From positions 13,942,365 to 14,006,364 of the forward strand of contig NC_133946.1 of assembly GCF_031877795.1 (NCBI RefSeq): a stretch of 64,000 bases of DNA. Direction: 5' to 3'. This DNA is from Strix aluco. Lineage: Eukaryota > Chordata > Aves > Strigiformes > Strigidae. Below are positions 40,320 through 54,065 of this stretch, piece by piece (position 1 is the first letter of the stretch; each line of letters starts with the position of its first letter). Below the pieces are notes generated by a model. That model was given only the letters and a program-made list of their open reading frames with translations, did no database searches and was not told the DNA's origin. Position numbers and translations under genes: made by a program.

Positions 40320-43300
40320 GCTGCATCTTGGACATATGGTTTGAGTTTTTACAAGCATTTGTTCTGCAGGTTCTCTACTTGTTCACAGAGAGCAAACTTT
40401 GTATGTTTTTGTAAATAAGTGGATTCATAAAAAATTATCCTTTCAGTGTCACTGACTTCAAAAGGCAGCCACAGCAGAGATCCCAAACTATCATTTTACA
40501 GACAGAGAAAAGGTCACTCTTTCCTTGTTAGGTCATGTGTTAACAGTAAAAATAATAATAATTAAATAATTTTTTAAAAAGTAACTCATTGTGACTTATG
40601 ATCTTATAACAATCCTATTTCAAACTTTAAAAGCTGTTGCTCTGGGATACCATACAAAATACATTGAATTCCTGTAATGATTTTTTTAAAAGATGAACCT
40701 GTTTAATTTGTTAAACTGTTTAAACAGTTATTATAATCTCTCCTTGAATTAATGGTATAAAATATTAAAATGAAATTTTCAAGAACACCTGTAGCTTAAC
40801 CATAATTATCTTAAATTGAGACAAAACAACAGGCTTTTATTGCATTTCCAAATTGCAGTACAACCTATAGCAAGCATTCTTGTCTCAGATTTTGTAGTTA
40901 CCATCCTGCATGTTCTGTTAGTTTGTGAAACTGTAACTGGGCTCTGATTCAAAAACTTCTCTCTGTAAATTTATAATATACAAACTGAGAAGCATTTCTC
41001 TCTAGGCTTGCAAGAAATACCCATGCTGGTTCTTTATAACTTTTTGGTATATTATTTGCTGGACTATTTTTTGCAGTCCAATGTTACTTTTCCAAAAGTA
41101 ACATTTTCAGTGCATTATTCTATCATCTAGGCTTTTTTCATAGGTTTTTCAATACCTTAAACTGGCAATCACAATTTTAAAATTCTGAAACACAGTGTAG
41201 AGTCAACAGAACTTTTCAGAAATATTTTGCTCATTTACATGGGAAAATTAAGTTTTAATAAGGAAATGGAATAAATTGGGAAGATGTGTGATGTTAGTAT
41301 GAGATGCTGAAAATGGAATAATCTTCCACTGATAATTGGCTAAGTGTAAGATTTTGTTGTTTTGCTCATTGCTTATACAAAGATTATGAAAATATAAATT
41401 TGATCAAATTTTGATCCTGAAAATTTCTTCTTTGTACTTTTCATTTGACTTTTGCTTTTATTCCAAATATAAAGTTAAACAAGTATAAAGCTAGTGTCTT
41501 CAGAAATATCCTGAAAGGCTAGTAGACTTCAACAGATATATCTTGATTTTGGTTAACAGGTGCTATACAGCAGTTAATAGGAAAGTTGACTGATAAGGTA
41601 CATTTATGAAGTTACAAATCAAATATATTTGTACATAAGTGGTGAAGGTCCTTTTTGTCTCTGTAGCCCAGAATAAACACTTCTATGAGGGATAGTTCAC
41701 ATATGGCTGCCAAAAAAAAGATAAACTAGTCATGATGTCTGAAAGAATTAGTTTCAACTCAAATATGGTAATGGCTAATGTAGTCTTTGGAGGCAATTTG
41801 GACACATAGGCTTTATTTTGTCATTTAGTTCTGAGCTGTTCTTTTTGGGAGGCAATCACTTTAATGTGTTGTTCCTAGAGTGGATTCATAGCATGTTTTG
41901 TGAAATATTAGTTATTCTCTTTCTGCTTTTGGTAGCTTTGCCTCATCACCTCATATTAGAAACAGACCATTCTTTTTGGTTAAATAATTGGTTCTCTTAC
42001 ATGTTGTGCAGCAGTGGTCCCCAGATTACTTGGGATGGCTAATGGTTCGCATCCCACTTTGGGTTACAGCAGTTCCAAGCGGAATTCCATCCCCGATGTA
42101 AAAACTTAACCGCTTGTTAATATTTGAAGTTCTAACCCTAGCAGAAATGAGGCTTGAAGTAGAAATTATCACAACACGGGAAATAAAACTGGCAACTACT
42201 CCTTTTGGTATAAAGGTAAGATGGGGATACAGGATAACATTTATTCTTTCATAGAAAACATCTACTATTGACACATTGTGACTGTATGACCTCTTGAGAT
42301 TCCTTTCAAATGGAATTATCCTAGAAGACTATGTACCTGTTGGTGTGAAATTTTGTGTAGACATAGCTAACTAGTTCAGGTGCTGCTGAGGGCATGTTTG
42401 CAGTAGCACATAATTCTTCTCAGGCTGTGAATCCTGGGAAAGGAGCTGAGCAAATATTTAAGTACTGAGTCAATGTTGAACTCCAGCCACCGTGGCTACT
42501 GAGCTAGTACTACCTACTTTTTTTTAGCTTGTAGTTCTCTAAGAGTTTTCTAACATACTCCTTGCTAGCTTGTATGAATGAACTAGAAATATCTCAGTAC
42601 CTTTGACTACTACTCCTAACTCTTCTGTCATTGTAGAAATAAGCCATACAACTTTATATGTCCTATCTTTATTTTCTTGGGTTTTAAACTTGCAAAAAAC
42701 TAGAGAGTTTACTTCAACTGGTACCTCAGCCTGTTAGTTTACTGTGTTCATTTAAACTTATCAGCATGTATTAAATCTACGTTTCAAAAGGTGGTGGGAG
42801 CAGACTAAATGTTTAGTGTTCTGAAACATGCATTTTAGATGCATGTAATATGTTCTCACTCTATAGCACAGCAGTCATAGCAACAGTGTGTTCAAATCCT
42901 ATTATGCTTTTAAATAACATTGAAACCTGAAAAATTTTGCTAACATGATATAAATCTTAAGTTGCACTGATGCTCAACTTAGAATTTTGGTTAAATCTTG
43001 TGAATTTTGGAGGAAAATGTTCATATGCTTTAATGATATGTTGCAGTGCTCTCTGACTGCAGCATTAAGTTGCCTTTAATAACAGTGACTGAACTCTTAA
43101 AAAATTAAAACCTCTTGTTGATATTTTTAATTTAGTTCCCTTGTCCCCACGCTGGTATGAAACCTTTGGTGATTTTGGATGCTGCTGTTTAGCGCTGCTG
43201 AAATAACTCATGATAGAATGAGCTTTGAAGTAAATTTTGCTTTAAAACATAAGTCTCTATCTTCCCTTAAAGATGTGTGTTCTATATGGGAGAATTGTCA

Positions 43301-44608
43301 GAAATTTGCACCTCTTAAACTGGGGAAAGAGATACCATAGGATTCTTGTCCTTCATTAGATTACATCAGCAAAGTATGTAATATATAATGAATAAACTAC
43401 ATACGTGATTCATATTAAAATTTTTAAATTGTTTTACTTTGTAAGCACAAAATATATTTTCAGATTCTCAGTTTGTGAATCATATCTTTTTTTTGGTCTT
43501 TTATAAGGAGATTACAGGCAGATTTTGAGGCCACTGATCTTTAGTTTAACTGCTAGTACTTGAGCTAAAGAAATAATTCTGAAATCTCTTTGTAGATCTG
43601 TTTCTGAAGAAAGATTTGATGCACGTTTACCCAATTAATTAGTGAATCTTGGGTTTTTTTGTGAGGGAAGAACCATGCAGAAGGGGAACCCTGGAGTAGG
43701 AAAGGCATTGGATCACACAGCAAGCTGAGATTTCAGTGCTTAAACAGGTTAGCATCTGGTAAGGCTCTGCTAGATGTCACTGTCCTCTGTTAGACTGAGG
43801 TGCTACAGTCTCTTTTGAGACTTTGATTTTGAAGCTTGTTAATAGCTTCATTAATTATTATAAGGGTTGAAGCAGCTGTTTGATGGACTAGACCACTAAG
43901 AAATCATTACTAAACATTCTGTATCAGAAAAATGTGCTTCTAAGGTCTACAAGAATTCCTCATTGCATCAGTAGGATACTGGATTTATGTTATAGGACTT
44001 TAAAAACTGGGGAGTCCCTTACACCAGGCTTTATCAAGAAAATGAGAAATTAATAGCGGTATTATAGGTAGAAATAACACTGTAGAAAAGTTTGCAAAAA
44101 CTGTCATACAAACCAGTCTGAACAAAAGAAAACAATGTTGCTGATTTTTACAAGTTGTCATCTATGTGTTTAATTAAGATTGGTGAAAGTCTCGCAAGTC
44201 TAAAGAACCCAGATAATTGTAAATGGTTGGATGGTGAGTGAGTTGGAGTTAATATAGATAACGAAGCTGTACTGTGTAATGTCAATACTGTCAAGAGCTA
44301 TTGCCGAGTATTGAAGTAGATGACTTATGTGAGTTAAAACAATGAATGTTTTGTGCAGATAATGTGAATATGTCTTCAACTGAGTATACATATGAATAAT
44401 TCTGGAAACTCTTGCAGGCACTTGTCTGTTCCTCTGCTGTCAGCAAAGAAATCAGATAAATAGCTAAGAATTTTAAAAAATGTTTCAATAAGACTTTTTT
44501 CCCCTTCAGAGATCCTGCATTTTGTGGCACCTTAAGAAATTAAAAACTACGTTAATGAAATATATCTTTATGCAGATTGTTTAGATTTTACATGAGGGTG
44601 GGGTACTC
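40320..44608. other. Intron 1, about 40.3-44.6 kb, nothing recognised
   Basis: AT-rich intron sequence. No exon, RNA gene or repeat family is recognised. Confidence 0.5.
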
Positions 44609-46296
44609 AGATTAAATCTTTAGATACTATCAATGATTGTTTATTGAAGCAACCAATCAGAGAAACCAGAAAAGGAAAAGCAACTGTTAACTTCTTCCTG
44701 AGGAATATTTAGGATCTGCTTCAAAATAGCAATCAGAGAGCATCTCTGTAATGATGATTGCAATGTCAGCGATCATTCAGAGTTCATAGTGGAGCAATGG
44801 AAACCAAAAGATCCATTACACTTGTACTCAGAAAAATTGTTAAAATAAAAGGGGAAAGTAAATAAAGTAGAATCCCTGCAGGCAGCATAGAGTCTACTCA
44901 AAGACATCATACTGGAAACTTGAGACAAATGCATGCCATTTATCACAACAAGATATAAAGATAAAAAGAACGATGCCATGATTAAACAGGATGGTAAAAA
45001 AGGCTCATAGGAAAAAGTAAGCATTCTTGAAAAAAGCTGAGCTTGTATCCAGAACAGACAGGTTAAATGTAATAGTCCAAGGCAGATCAAAAATAGTCTG
45101 AAGAGCAATTTGTGGAAAATATAAAAATTATTAATAATATTTGTACAATGCATTAGAAGCTTGAAGCCTCCCAGAATGCCTGTAGGACTGGTAGGTTCTC
45201 AGAAATAGAAGAAGCGTTCATATCTGATGAGGCCACAGCAGGAAAAGAAAAGATTCTTTTTCATAACCTTCACTGTGGGAGAACCTGGAGAAAATTCCTA
45301 TGCTGGAAGTTTACAGGCAATGTTTCAGAGGGCTTAAGTCAAATTTAAGTGTTGTAAAAGAAATCTGTTAAAGAAAAGACAGCAAAATGTCAGGACCAGA
45401 TAACACATGCCCGAGGTTCTTGAGAAACTTGAGGATAAAACAACCAAATTGCTGTATGTAATGTGCAGCCTTTTACTTAAAATTAATTAGGTCCCAGCTG
45501 ACTGCGAGTTGGCCGATGTTATGTCACTTTATGAAAGTTCCCAGGAGAGCTCTAAAGAGCTGTTGGCCAATGATCATGACTTTCATAGCAGGCAAATTGG
45601 TAGAAATCATAACAAACATTAACTTTACTTATTTCAGAGAAAGGTGATGTTTTAGGGAAGAGTAAACACTGCTTTTGTTAGTGAGTTTTGCATCAAATGA
45701 ACTTAAAAGAATTTTTTTAAGGAACCAGCAAGTTTGTAGATACTAAAGATCTATCTGATACAGTCTGCCTGGATTTCTAAAAGACAAGATTGGAAAAGCA
45801 AAAAGAAAGAGGTAGCGGGGCTAATCAAAGTTATTGGAAACCCTTTCATACAAGGCACTAATGAGGCTGCTATGGGGAAAGTTAACTCCATCCCAGCCAG
45901 AGTCAATACAATGGGCTGTAGCTGCAGCATGGAAGAAGGTGGCTGTAGGGAGGATATGACAGTGGTCTGTGAAATCATGAATGGCAGAGAATGCCATAAG
46001 GTGCTAGGGGTAGATATTTGAGCCTGCTTGAGATGCTGTGTATTTTAAGCTATGAAACTGAAACTTATTTTGGTAAGACATTGCAGATGTCAGAGGTTTA
46101 AGGAAGAAAATTCACTGAGAGCTATTAAATACAGTGCCACTTTGAGGAAGCACTTGAGCTGCAGATTGCTGGATACTGGGAAGATTCAGAACAAATTTTT
46201 GTTTCTCTGAAGGAATCTTCTGCTGACTTGTTAAAGACAAGATTCTAGGATAGAGAGGTTTGTGATCTGATCCAGTGTAGCTAGTTTATATTCTTG
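44609..46296 (+). mobile_element. Ancient CR1-type LINE, endonuclease/RT region to 3' terminus, with internal deletion
   Basis: Follows the old amniote CR1 ORF2 in order. Landmarks are ATTGTTTATTGAAGCAACCA (44635-44654), ATCCCTGCAGGCAGCATAGA (44872-44891), AATGTCAGGACCAGATAACA (45386-45405), AGTTGGCCGATGTTATGTCA (45507-45526), GCAGGCAAATTGGTAGAAAT (45589-45608) and CCTGGATTTCTAAAAGACAA (45767-45786). Then, after a gap where the RT catalytic part should be, come GTGGTCTGTGAAATCATGAA (45962-45981) and the terminal GATCTGATCCAGTGTAGCTA (46264-46283). Stops and indels are everywhere. Edges are approximate. Confidence 0.75.
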
Positions 46297-49200
46297 TTTA
46301 AACCAGTAGGGCAATGTCTGTTACTTCTTTTGTAATTTAATTGGGTATTCTTGATTGCAATTGCATACCGAAGAGGAGGGAAGAAAGCACAGGTAAATTA
46401 ACAGTTTTAAAGTCATAATCTCGGGTTTTTTTTAATTTAATCAGAGATTTTGATGTTAATAACCTTAATTACATTTTTTCGGACTTACATGAATGAAAAT
46501 AACAGTAGCCAAATTCCCAGTATAAACCTACCTTATTTTAACATAATTATAAAGAATCTTTTGGCTTGTATCCCTAATGATTAACAACTAACTTTTGTCT
46601 CAGAGCAAAATTCAGAAGTAGGTTACACAATTATCTGTTACTTTAAATTTGCTACATAATTTCATTAATGCTTTTACAAAATATTATTCTGTAGGCCCAA
46701 GTTCTAGATCTAATGTTCAATTTTGCTAAATGTTCCCCCTCTCGATATTTGATCATATTTTTTATCTTCATTGGTTTACAATCTCTGCATAACTTGAATC
46801 ATGAAGAACTTTCAGGAAAAAAAAGGACAGTTAACTTCTACCGGTTAGAGTTCTCAGAAGTTGATTCTGAATATTTATACTGTTTGTGCACCTTCCACTT
46901 TGTCACCTGAATTATCAGTTATTAGGAGTTTGAAAAACTGTAAGAATCTGATTTGATTGGAATGCCAAAGGCAGGGGCAGCTGGTGTATGTGACAGCAGG
47001 TACTGATACAGGAGTTGCTTTTATTTGATGTATTTTGTTAGCATGAATGCATGAAGTCCCTCTTGAGAAACTCAAATTACAAGTACGTAAAGCTTATTTT
47101 TATATAATGCTATAGGTCATGAAAACAAAACCTGGACTGAATACACGCATATTTGAGTAGAAATTTGTATGATTTGTTTTTTAGCTCTGCATATAGGAAG
47201 AGAACATTTGTTAGGTTAGATATAGTGAAGTCAACTTTTGTTGAGCCTATCTAGCCACAGCTGATTAGTAAATTGATTTCTAAATTGTAACGTAACTCAT
47301 CTTTGCCTCCCTTTTCCAAAATGAAAACTACTAACTTGGCACATAGACTAAACTTACCTTATTCTTTCTTTCCTTTTTCTCTCATTGGTTTAAGACCAAT
47401 GTTGTCTCAGACTCCTCTGTTGTAGGACAAGACTGGCAATTGAAGAGAAATGGCCTTTATGGCAAGGATGTATGTATTATTATCTTTGTGAAAATCTGCT
47501 CTCAGATCAGCCATATTTTTTTAAAATTGTATTTTTCATATGCTCAATAAAACTTATCTTTATAGCACAGTACCTGAAGATTCTACCATAATGTGTACAA
47601 TCCTATCTGAGGTAGACTTGGCCTATAGCTTCAGCTCTGAGCTTGGGCTGAGGATGGTTTCTTCTGTGCTTTGTCTCTCCCTTGTCTTGTCTTGCCTGAT
47701 CTGATTGTAGTAGGGATAAGAACTGGATGCAGGTGTGGGGAAGAAAATAAGTTCAAATATTTCGGTAAGCAGAAGGCAAGAAGTTGGGGCTGAAGGAGAG
47801 GAGGTTCAAATGGTGGTTTGAACTTGAATGAGAATGGGATAATTTTATGTCTGGAGTAATGAGATTGACATGCTAGACAAGGAAGTTATGATGAGAAGCT
47901 TGAGAAGTAAACATAGCTGGAGATACCTGAAGAATGAAACTGGAATAAGGAGGTGAGGGATGGGTCTGGATTAATGCTGGGAGAGACAGGGCTGTAAATC
48001 TTCTATTCGAGAGAACAAACAGAAGTTTGTGCCTTCTGAGGAACATTGCAATCAGGAGCCTGAATGACACCATCTCCCTCTGCTGCAGGCAAGCACCTGA
48101 GAAAGGCTCTTAGTGCTTTTTAATATTTTCTAATAAAACATACTAACATGACTTCTACCATTGTTTGCTCCAGTGGGACAGATCTTCTGGTGGCTTGTCA
48201 CTCCATCAGTGTGATGGCATCTGATGGAATTTGGGAGTTTTGGTTTGCCTTCTTGAGAACAATTAGGCAGTAGCAATAAAAAAGCTAAAATGGGCTGTGC
48301 TTCTGAAGAAATTTTAAAAGTAAATAACTCTGGAAATATATATATATGAAAAAAATATATCTGGAAATATATAAGTGCCTATGATTTTGCAAGTTCTAAT
48401 TATATAATTCCATACACTTCTCCTGTCTCCCCGCCCCGCTAATTCTGGAATTTGTGGTGCATCACAGTTTATTTTTATATATATAAAAAATAATAAGATA
48501 TTTTTTCTTTTGTTTTCTCACTGTACTTCCCATTTCTCTGTGTCCCCAAATAAGCATAAGGAATGAGTCAGAGGTCAGAAAAAAAGAAGAGATGGTTTTA
48601 GGCTTGAGACAGTTGAACATTACATTGGAGAACTGCTTTATTCTGACTTTATCATTGAAATTTCTTTGTGTGTGTGAGATCCTTAGTTAGTTACTAAAAT
48701 CTAAGTTTTCCCAAGTGATTACTAACTGTATGTATTTTTTTGTTTGCTCTTTTTTTTTTTTTCCCTCTGAGACTATGGATCTCATTTGCAGTAATGGTAA
48801 CCACTCTGCTGTAGCCAAGCACTATCAACTGTACTTTGAATGCCTAAAATCTATGTAAGTGGTGAAAGAAACTGAACATTCAGTTAAACATACAAATTTA
48901 GGTTATTTTTCATTAATTTGTTTAATCTGAGTTACTAATCAGTAAAGCATGCCAATATTTTACATGTTTTGTAACTAATTTTGTAAGAATGTCTGTGAAT
49001 ATTCAGGTGTTACCATGGTAAACACTATACCAAAGCCAGAGGAAGTAAATAAAAAAATAAAATTATTCAGCGATTTTGAACTGCATTCAGCAAGTATGGG
49101 GCCATACACTGAACAATAAAGAAGCAGAATACTGTGCTCTTTCTGTGGGCTTGATCCATTATCTTTCAAGTGTGACAACTTGCTATATTCCTTGTTGACA

Positions 49201-51169
49201 GACAAAATTTCTATCTCATTTACCCATCTGTAAATCCCTTAAAACTAAGTCTTCTTAGTATATTGACGATGAGTGTGTTTGCTTCTTTTTCTATTTATAC
49301 ACACATTAACATGATATTTTCTAAACATTATTATTGTATCTAACTTGAGGCTACCTTATGAGACTGAGAATTTCAGATCACGTTTTCTATATTGAATTTT
49401 GAAAAATGCTTTCCATTTGCTTGAATAAGTGATGACAAACTACTTACATGCATCACCAGAATGGAATGTGACAGCTAATTAATTGTTCTCCAGCAATAGA
49501 ACAAGTTCTGTCAGTCATTAATTGAAATTTTTGTTTATAATGCATCAGCACGTGGCAGTGGTACTGTGATCCTAAAACATTAACCACAATATTTTTAAAC
49601 GTCTAGAACACTGAGTGCTGCTTATATGCTATACAACTCTATTGTATGTATATTATATATTACTGTATAGCAGATTTTTATATATTTCAATTCAAATACT
49701 GGAGGTTTAAGTACACTAAAGCACCGTGGTGCTTTTAAGAAACCTGCACTTATGCTTTGCAGTTTTGCTTGAACTGGTACAGTACTAATAGCCCCCAATT
49801 CACTTCCTTTGTACGTAATTATGATAAAGCCTTTCATTTTCCAGCAATCATTTCTCGTTTCTCCAGGTACAGTTTGGAAGTGCTCAGAGAAAATAGTGTA
49901 GTTAATTAGAGATATGCAATAAATTCTATAGTTGATAAGACTTTTTAAGAGCTATGCCTTGTTTTGTTTCAGGGTCAAAATATGACGAGAAAGGATCATT
50001 TTGCAGTTGTAATAGCTGAATGACAAAGAATCTTTGTCTAATACAGTGTTGTTATGCTGATAACCAGTCTATTTCAATTGTCTTTCTGTCTTGGTCTGTC
50101 TTTAAAATATTTATCATAATGCTTTCATCTGTCTTGGAGAAGATGGGTTTTTTTAATAATATTATAGAAAACTCATTAGAAAATTAATTTGTATTCCATT
50201 CACAGTTTGGAAGGTTTACAGTAAAGAATGTATGAGGTCACACTAAATGCGTGGAATAGAAAAAAATACTGAATTGTTTCCTTACTTAAAATGGTCTAAG
50301 TTAACCTTTTATTCCATAATCATTTAGACATGTGGGTGGATATGTTACTATGGCTTGGCTGTTTTGTGATACATCAGCTGTTCTGCAGTAATTGCTGATG
50401 GATTTGCTTTTATTTCCAGTGTAGTAATACATTCCCAGTGTATTTTCTCTGAGGGGTGATAACTTGAAGTATTTTGTTTTTTAAAAACAGTAAGAAGCTT
50501 CAGATGGAGCAGCTGAAAAGTAGCAGCTTGCACCACACTAATTGCCTAATGGATGGGTCTGAAAGGGCCTAATGGTTAGAAAAATGTCCAGCTTGACTGG
50601 GGTAGATTCAATTCTTCCTGAAACTGCAGCGGTTCTCATCTCTTGACTCATGCATTATCAACCTATTTCTACCAGTTGAGAAACCAGGTAATTCACATTT
50701 CCTGCAGTTATGAGGCATATATATTGAGAGCTTTGGATTTATCATATTGCCTCAAAAGTTTATAATAATTGTAGTGCTTTTATTACTTTATTCATAACTT
50801 CCAAGAGTTTACTTTGCACTTTCTTTATAATACTACAAAGAAATTTGGGCTACAGCTTGCACAGCACACGTAAGAATGTTAAATGGGTTCATTTAATTTA
50901 TTACAACATTAATATTAGGAATCTCCGCATTTATCTTTGGTTTGAGTACAGGTCCAATTAACATAATTTCTATCCCCTTGATTTGACCCGGTAGTTTCAC
51001 ATGCTGACTGGCCATTTTAAACAGATAATAAAAGCCTCTTGAGCTGGTGGGGTTTTTTTGAGGTTTTTTTGTTTGTTTGTTTTGTGGTTTTTTTTCCTGG
51101 AATATTTCACCATTTTACATATATTCTAAAGATTTAGGTTAAAATTGCTGAAGTGCAACAAATGTATAA
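46297..51169. other. Intron 1, about 46.3-51.2 kb, nothing recognised
   Basis: AT-rich intron with (AT)-rich short repeats near 48336-48375 and 48474-48486. No exon or repeat family is recognised. Confidence 0.5.
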
Positions 51170-51560
51170 TTGGAGAGCTGTCTCCACTGCTGTGTCAGGC
51201 AATTTCTGTCATTTACTCCAGTGGCATCCAAGTTTTTCTAAATTGTGATTGAAAAACAGTCTCCCAGCCCAGTAAACACGCTGTTCAGAATGACAGATTT
51301 TATCTGCTCGCTGTGAAGTATGCTGATTTCTCAGCAGTTTAACTTTTTTTCCTTTCCCACCAGCCTGTAGCAATGTGGTTCAAGCATTTGCATGTTAATA
51401 GTTTAAAAAAAGTCAAATTTGCATCTTTTACCACCAGTAATCGTTTTCTATACAGACTGATGATGCAGTAATGAACTAGTTATGAGAGGGCAACTCATGA
51501 ATATAAATAGTCCCATTTTACAAGTATTTTGCCAAGGTCAGTGGGAGAGAGGAGGGAGGT
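51170..51560. promoter_or_regulatory. Candidate conserved non-coding block with paired octamer motifs
   Basis: Two perfect ATTTGCAT octamers (POU-factor sites) lie at 51386-51393 and 51417-51424, 31 bases apart. Between them is GTTAATAG, like an HNF1/homeodomain half-site, and further AT-rich sites follow. The block lacks the homopolymers common around it, as expected of constrained sequence. Enhancer function is inferred. Confidence 0.3.
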
Positions 51561-53930
51561 CAGAAGTAGCTACTTAGTCACAATCACATCTGGAGCTGAA
51601 ACAAACTCTTTCTTTGTAGAAATTTGGCAGTGTTTTAGGATTGCCAGAGTTTAGATGCTAAAATATGGGACAATGGCAGAGATCTCAACTGCTCATACAT
51701 AGATTAACTGTGCATGGAAAGTACAATTTATCTGCATAATAACCACTTTTTCTGGATGCCCTGTAGCATGGATTTCTGCATGTTTGGAAAAGCAACTGTT
51801 ACCACAGAAATACAAGAAAGGCCATACCCTATATGCTTTTCATAAGGTATTGGATTTGACCACTAGAACATAACATCTTAATTATACAGGACATCTGGCA
51901 ATCCTATGAGGTTCAGTCTGCATTTTTCCCTCATCATAGAAGAAATATTAATGCATCAGCAGAAGCATTCTTTGGATACAGTGATTATTGTTCAAGATAG
52001 CACTGCTGTCACTGGTGTTTGACCTCTAAACTTGTTTCTGCTTGGTAGTGGCTTTCAATATTGTCCAAGTGCAGACTGGTGTCTTCTCAAAGAAAAAATA
52101 TTTTTGTTTTCTCTTATCTGTAAATCTGTCCACTTAAGTAGTCTCTGTTATCATAATATTATAGAATGTGACTCACAAATTGCCTCTGAGTGGAAAAAGT
52201 ATGTCTGCAAGTTCCAAAAACGGTGGTGCTTAGGTGATTCTTTTTTCAGTTTAATACTTTATTTTAAGGAAACTGTCTTGGGGAACATAAGCTCTTCAGG
52301 GAAAGACGGCACAGGTTGTCTTTAAAAAAATGTAGCAACTCAAGAGGGCAAAAAGTTTATATTATTGCCCCAAAGAACACCACAACCAAGGGACATGGTG
52401 GTGGATGCTTTCTAGAAAATATTTTCCAGCCAAAATAGGCTGGAAAATACTTTCTTTTATATATACATATAAAAAAATACTTTTTAATATATATACAGCG
52501 TTTATTTTTCTTCCATATCCAACATGTCAAACTGATAGAGTGCATAAACTTTTTCTATAATTACTACCCAATCTTGTAGTTTCACTGAACAAATATATTT
52601 GACAGCCATTATACATAATCAGTCTAGAATAATGCCATAAAGAGGAATCACTGAATATATCTTGAAGAGTGAGATCATTGGCCCTTAGCTATCAGCTGAT
52701 GAATAAACTAAGCATTGTGTCCTCATGCCCCCTGAAACACTCCCACAGGTTTGAAGTACTCTTTGGAGATGGGACTTCCCACTTTCCAAATTCAAGGCTT
52801 TTTGTGTTACAGTTCAGCATAAAACCGTGGTGCCATGTAGACTTGGGAAACCTGAAGTACTTTTAAATTACCTAATGACCATGGTGTCTGAAATGACAGA
52901 GTTGTGGTAAAAGATTTTAAATGTGTTTAGTTTTTTCTGCTGCAGCAGATGAGGAATGATTCATAATCTGCTGTTATCTGAGATGGAGTGAAGGCAGGAG
53001 CAGCATTAGCTTCCTGTGGACATCATCTGCCCAGTGCAGTAGCCTTAGCGCATTACTGATGAGTCCAGAAAGAGCATTAAGCTACTTGAGTTATTGGATT
53101 TCTGGTATCTCAGATAGTTTGTCAGAATGGTAGCTTGAAAGTAGGATACACCCTTAGACCTTTAGAAGTTTCAAGTGATAATGCTGTTTGAGTTTAGTGT
53201 TCAGTAGTTATGTATAAGGTTATGACCAGCATGGATATTACAGCATGGTGCTAACCTCAGTAATGCAGAAGCTCTGACCATTTTGAAGTAGCAAAGCTCT
53301 TCTTCTGGAAGGGCGTTATTAACCTGCTTTCAAAAAAGTTTGTTCAGTGATGAAAAAGCCATAGTGCAAACCAATAGATCTAATAACTATAAGACATCAA
53401 GTAATTTTTATAAAAAACTATTTTGGATCAATGCAACAATTAGTGGAAGAAGAATGGTGGAAGGTATTGGGTTTTTTTTAACTAAAATTAAGAAATTGAT
53501 GATGGAGAAATTGACCTGTAGACTTTTTCTATATATTTTCATACCACTGGAAATATCTATTGGTTGCATTTATTTTGTGTTTTAATAGTGAGTATTTATA
53601 TACTCACTTTTTTATTTCAAAATGTAATGCCTGGTATAGAAAAGCAAACAAGGCGAAAAGCTCCTATTCAAGCAATATATATATCTCTCAGTGGTGTGAC
53701 CTCTTAAGTGGTGTGCCACTATCCCCCCAAAAGATCATAACTAAGAAATCAATTTCTATCCTAATTCTAAAGTTATTCAACATGTTCAGGTGTGGTCATA
53801 CAAGCAAATTGTTACAACTTTTCCACAAAATGATATGATGAAGGAAAAAGATGTTGGAACTTGTTCAAAATTTTAAAAATCTGTTTGATCTCATCGGGGA
53901 CTTGTTGTGCACCAGTCATAACTGTGCAGT
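51561..53930. other. Intron 1, about 51.6-53.9 kb, nothing recognised but a hairpin
   Basis: AT-rich intron. Apart from the inverted repeat at 52415-52454 and short (AT)n runs near 52460-52500, no exon or repeat family is recognised. Confidence 0.5.
52415..52454. repeat. Inverted repeat, 17-bp arms, 6-base loop
   Basis: Arm GAAAATATTTTCCAGCC (52415-52431), loop AAAATA, arm GGCTGGAAAATACTTTC (52438-52454); 16 of 17 positions pair. The stem is shorter than a typical microRNA precursor. Confidence 0.85.
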
Positions 53931-54065
53931 TCATAGAATCTCACAATGAATGGTTGAGGCTGGATGGGACGTCTGGAGGTCATCTCCTCCAACTCCCCTG
54001 CTCAGGCAGGGCCACCTGGGGCCACTTGCCCGGGACCATGTCCAGATAGCAAATGGCAGCCTGAA
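53931..54065 (-). mobile_element. CR1 LINE 3' fragment
   Basis: Starts with TCATAGAATCTCACAATGAA, then GGCTGGATGGGACGTCTGG, AGGTCATCTCCTCCAACTCC, CTGCTCAGGCAGGGCCACCT and GGGACCATGTCCAGATAGC, which is the CR1 3' region on the minus strand. The GCTGGATGGGACCTCTGGAGG variant points to a different CR1 subfamily from the copies at 13.6 and 55.5 kb. Severely 5'-truncated. Confidence 0.85.

Noticed and set aside
44773..45153. 126-codon minus-strand frame
   Set aside because: It is the antisense of the ancient + strand CR1 element.
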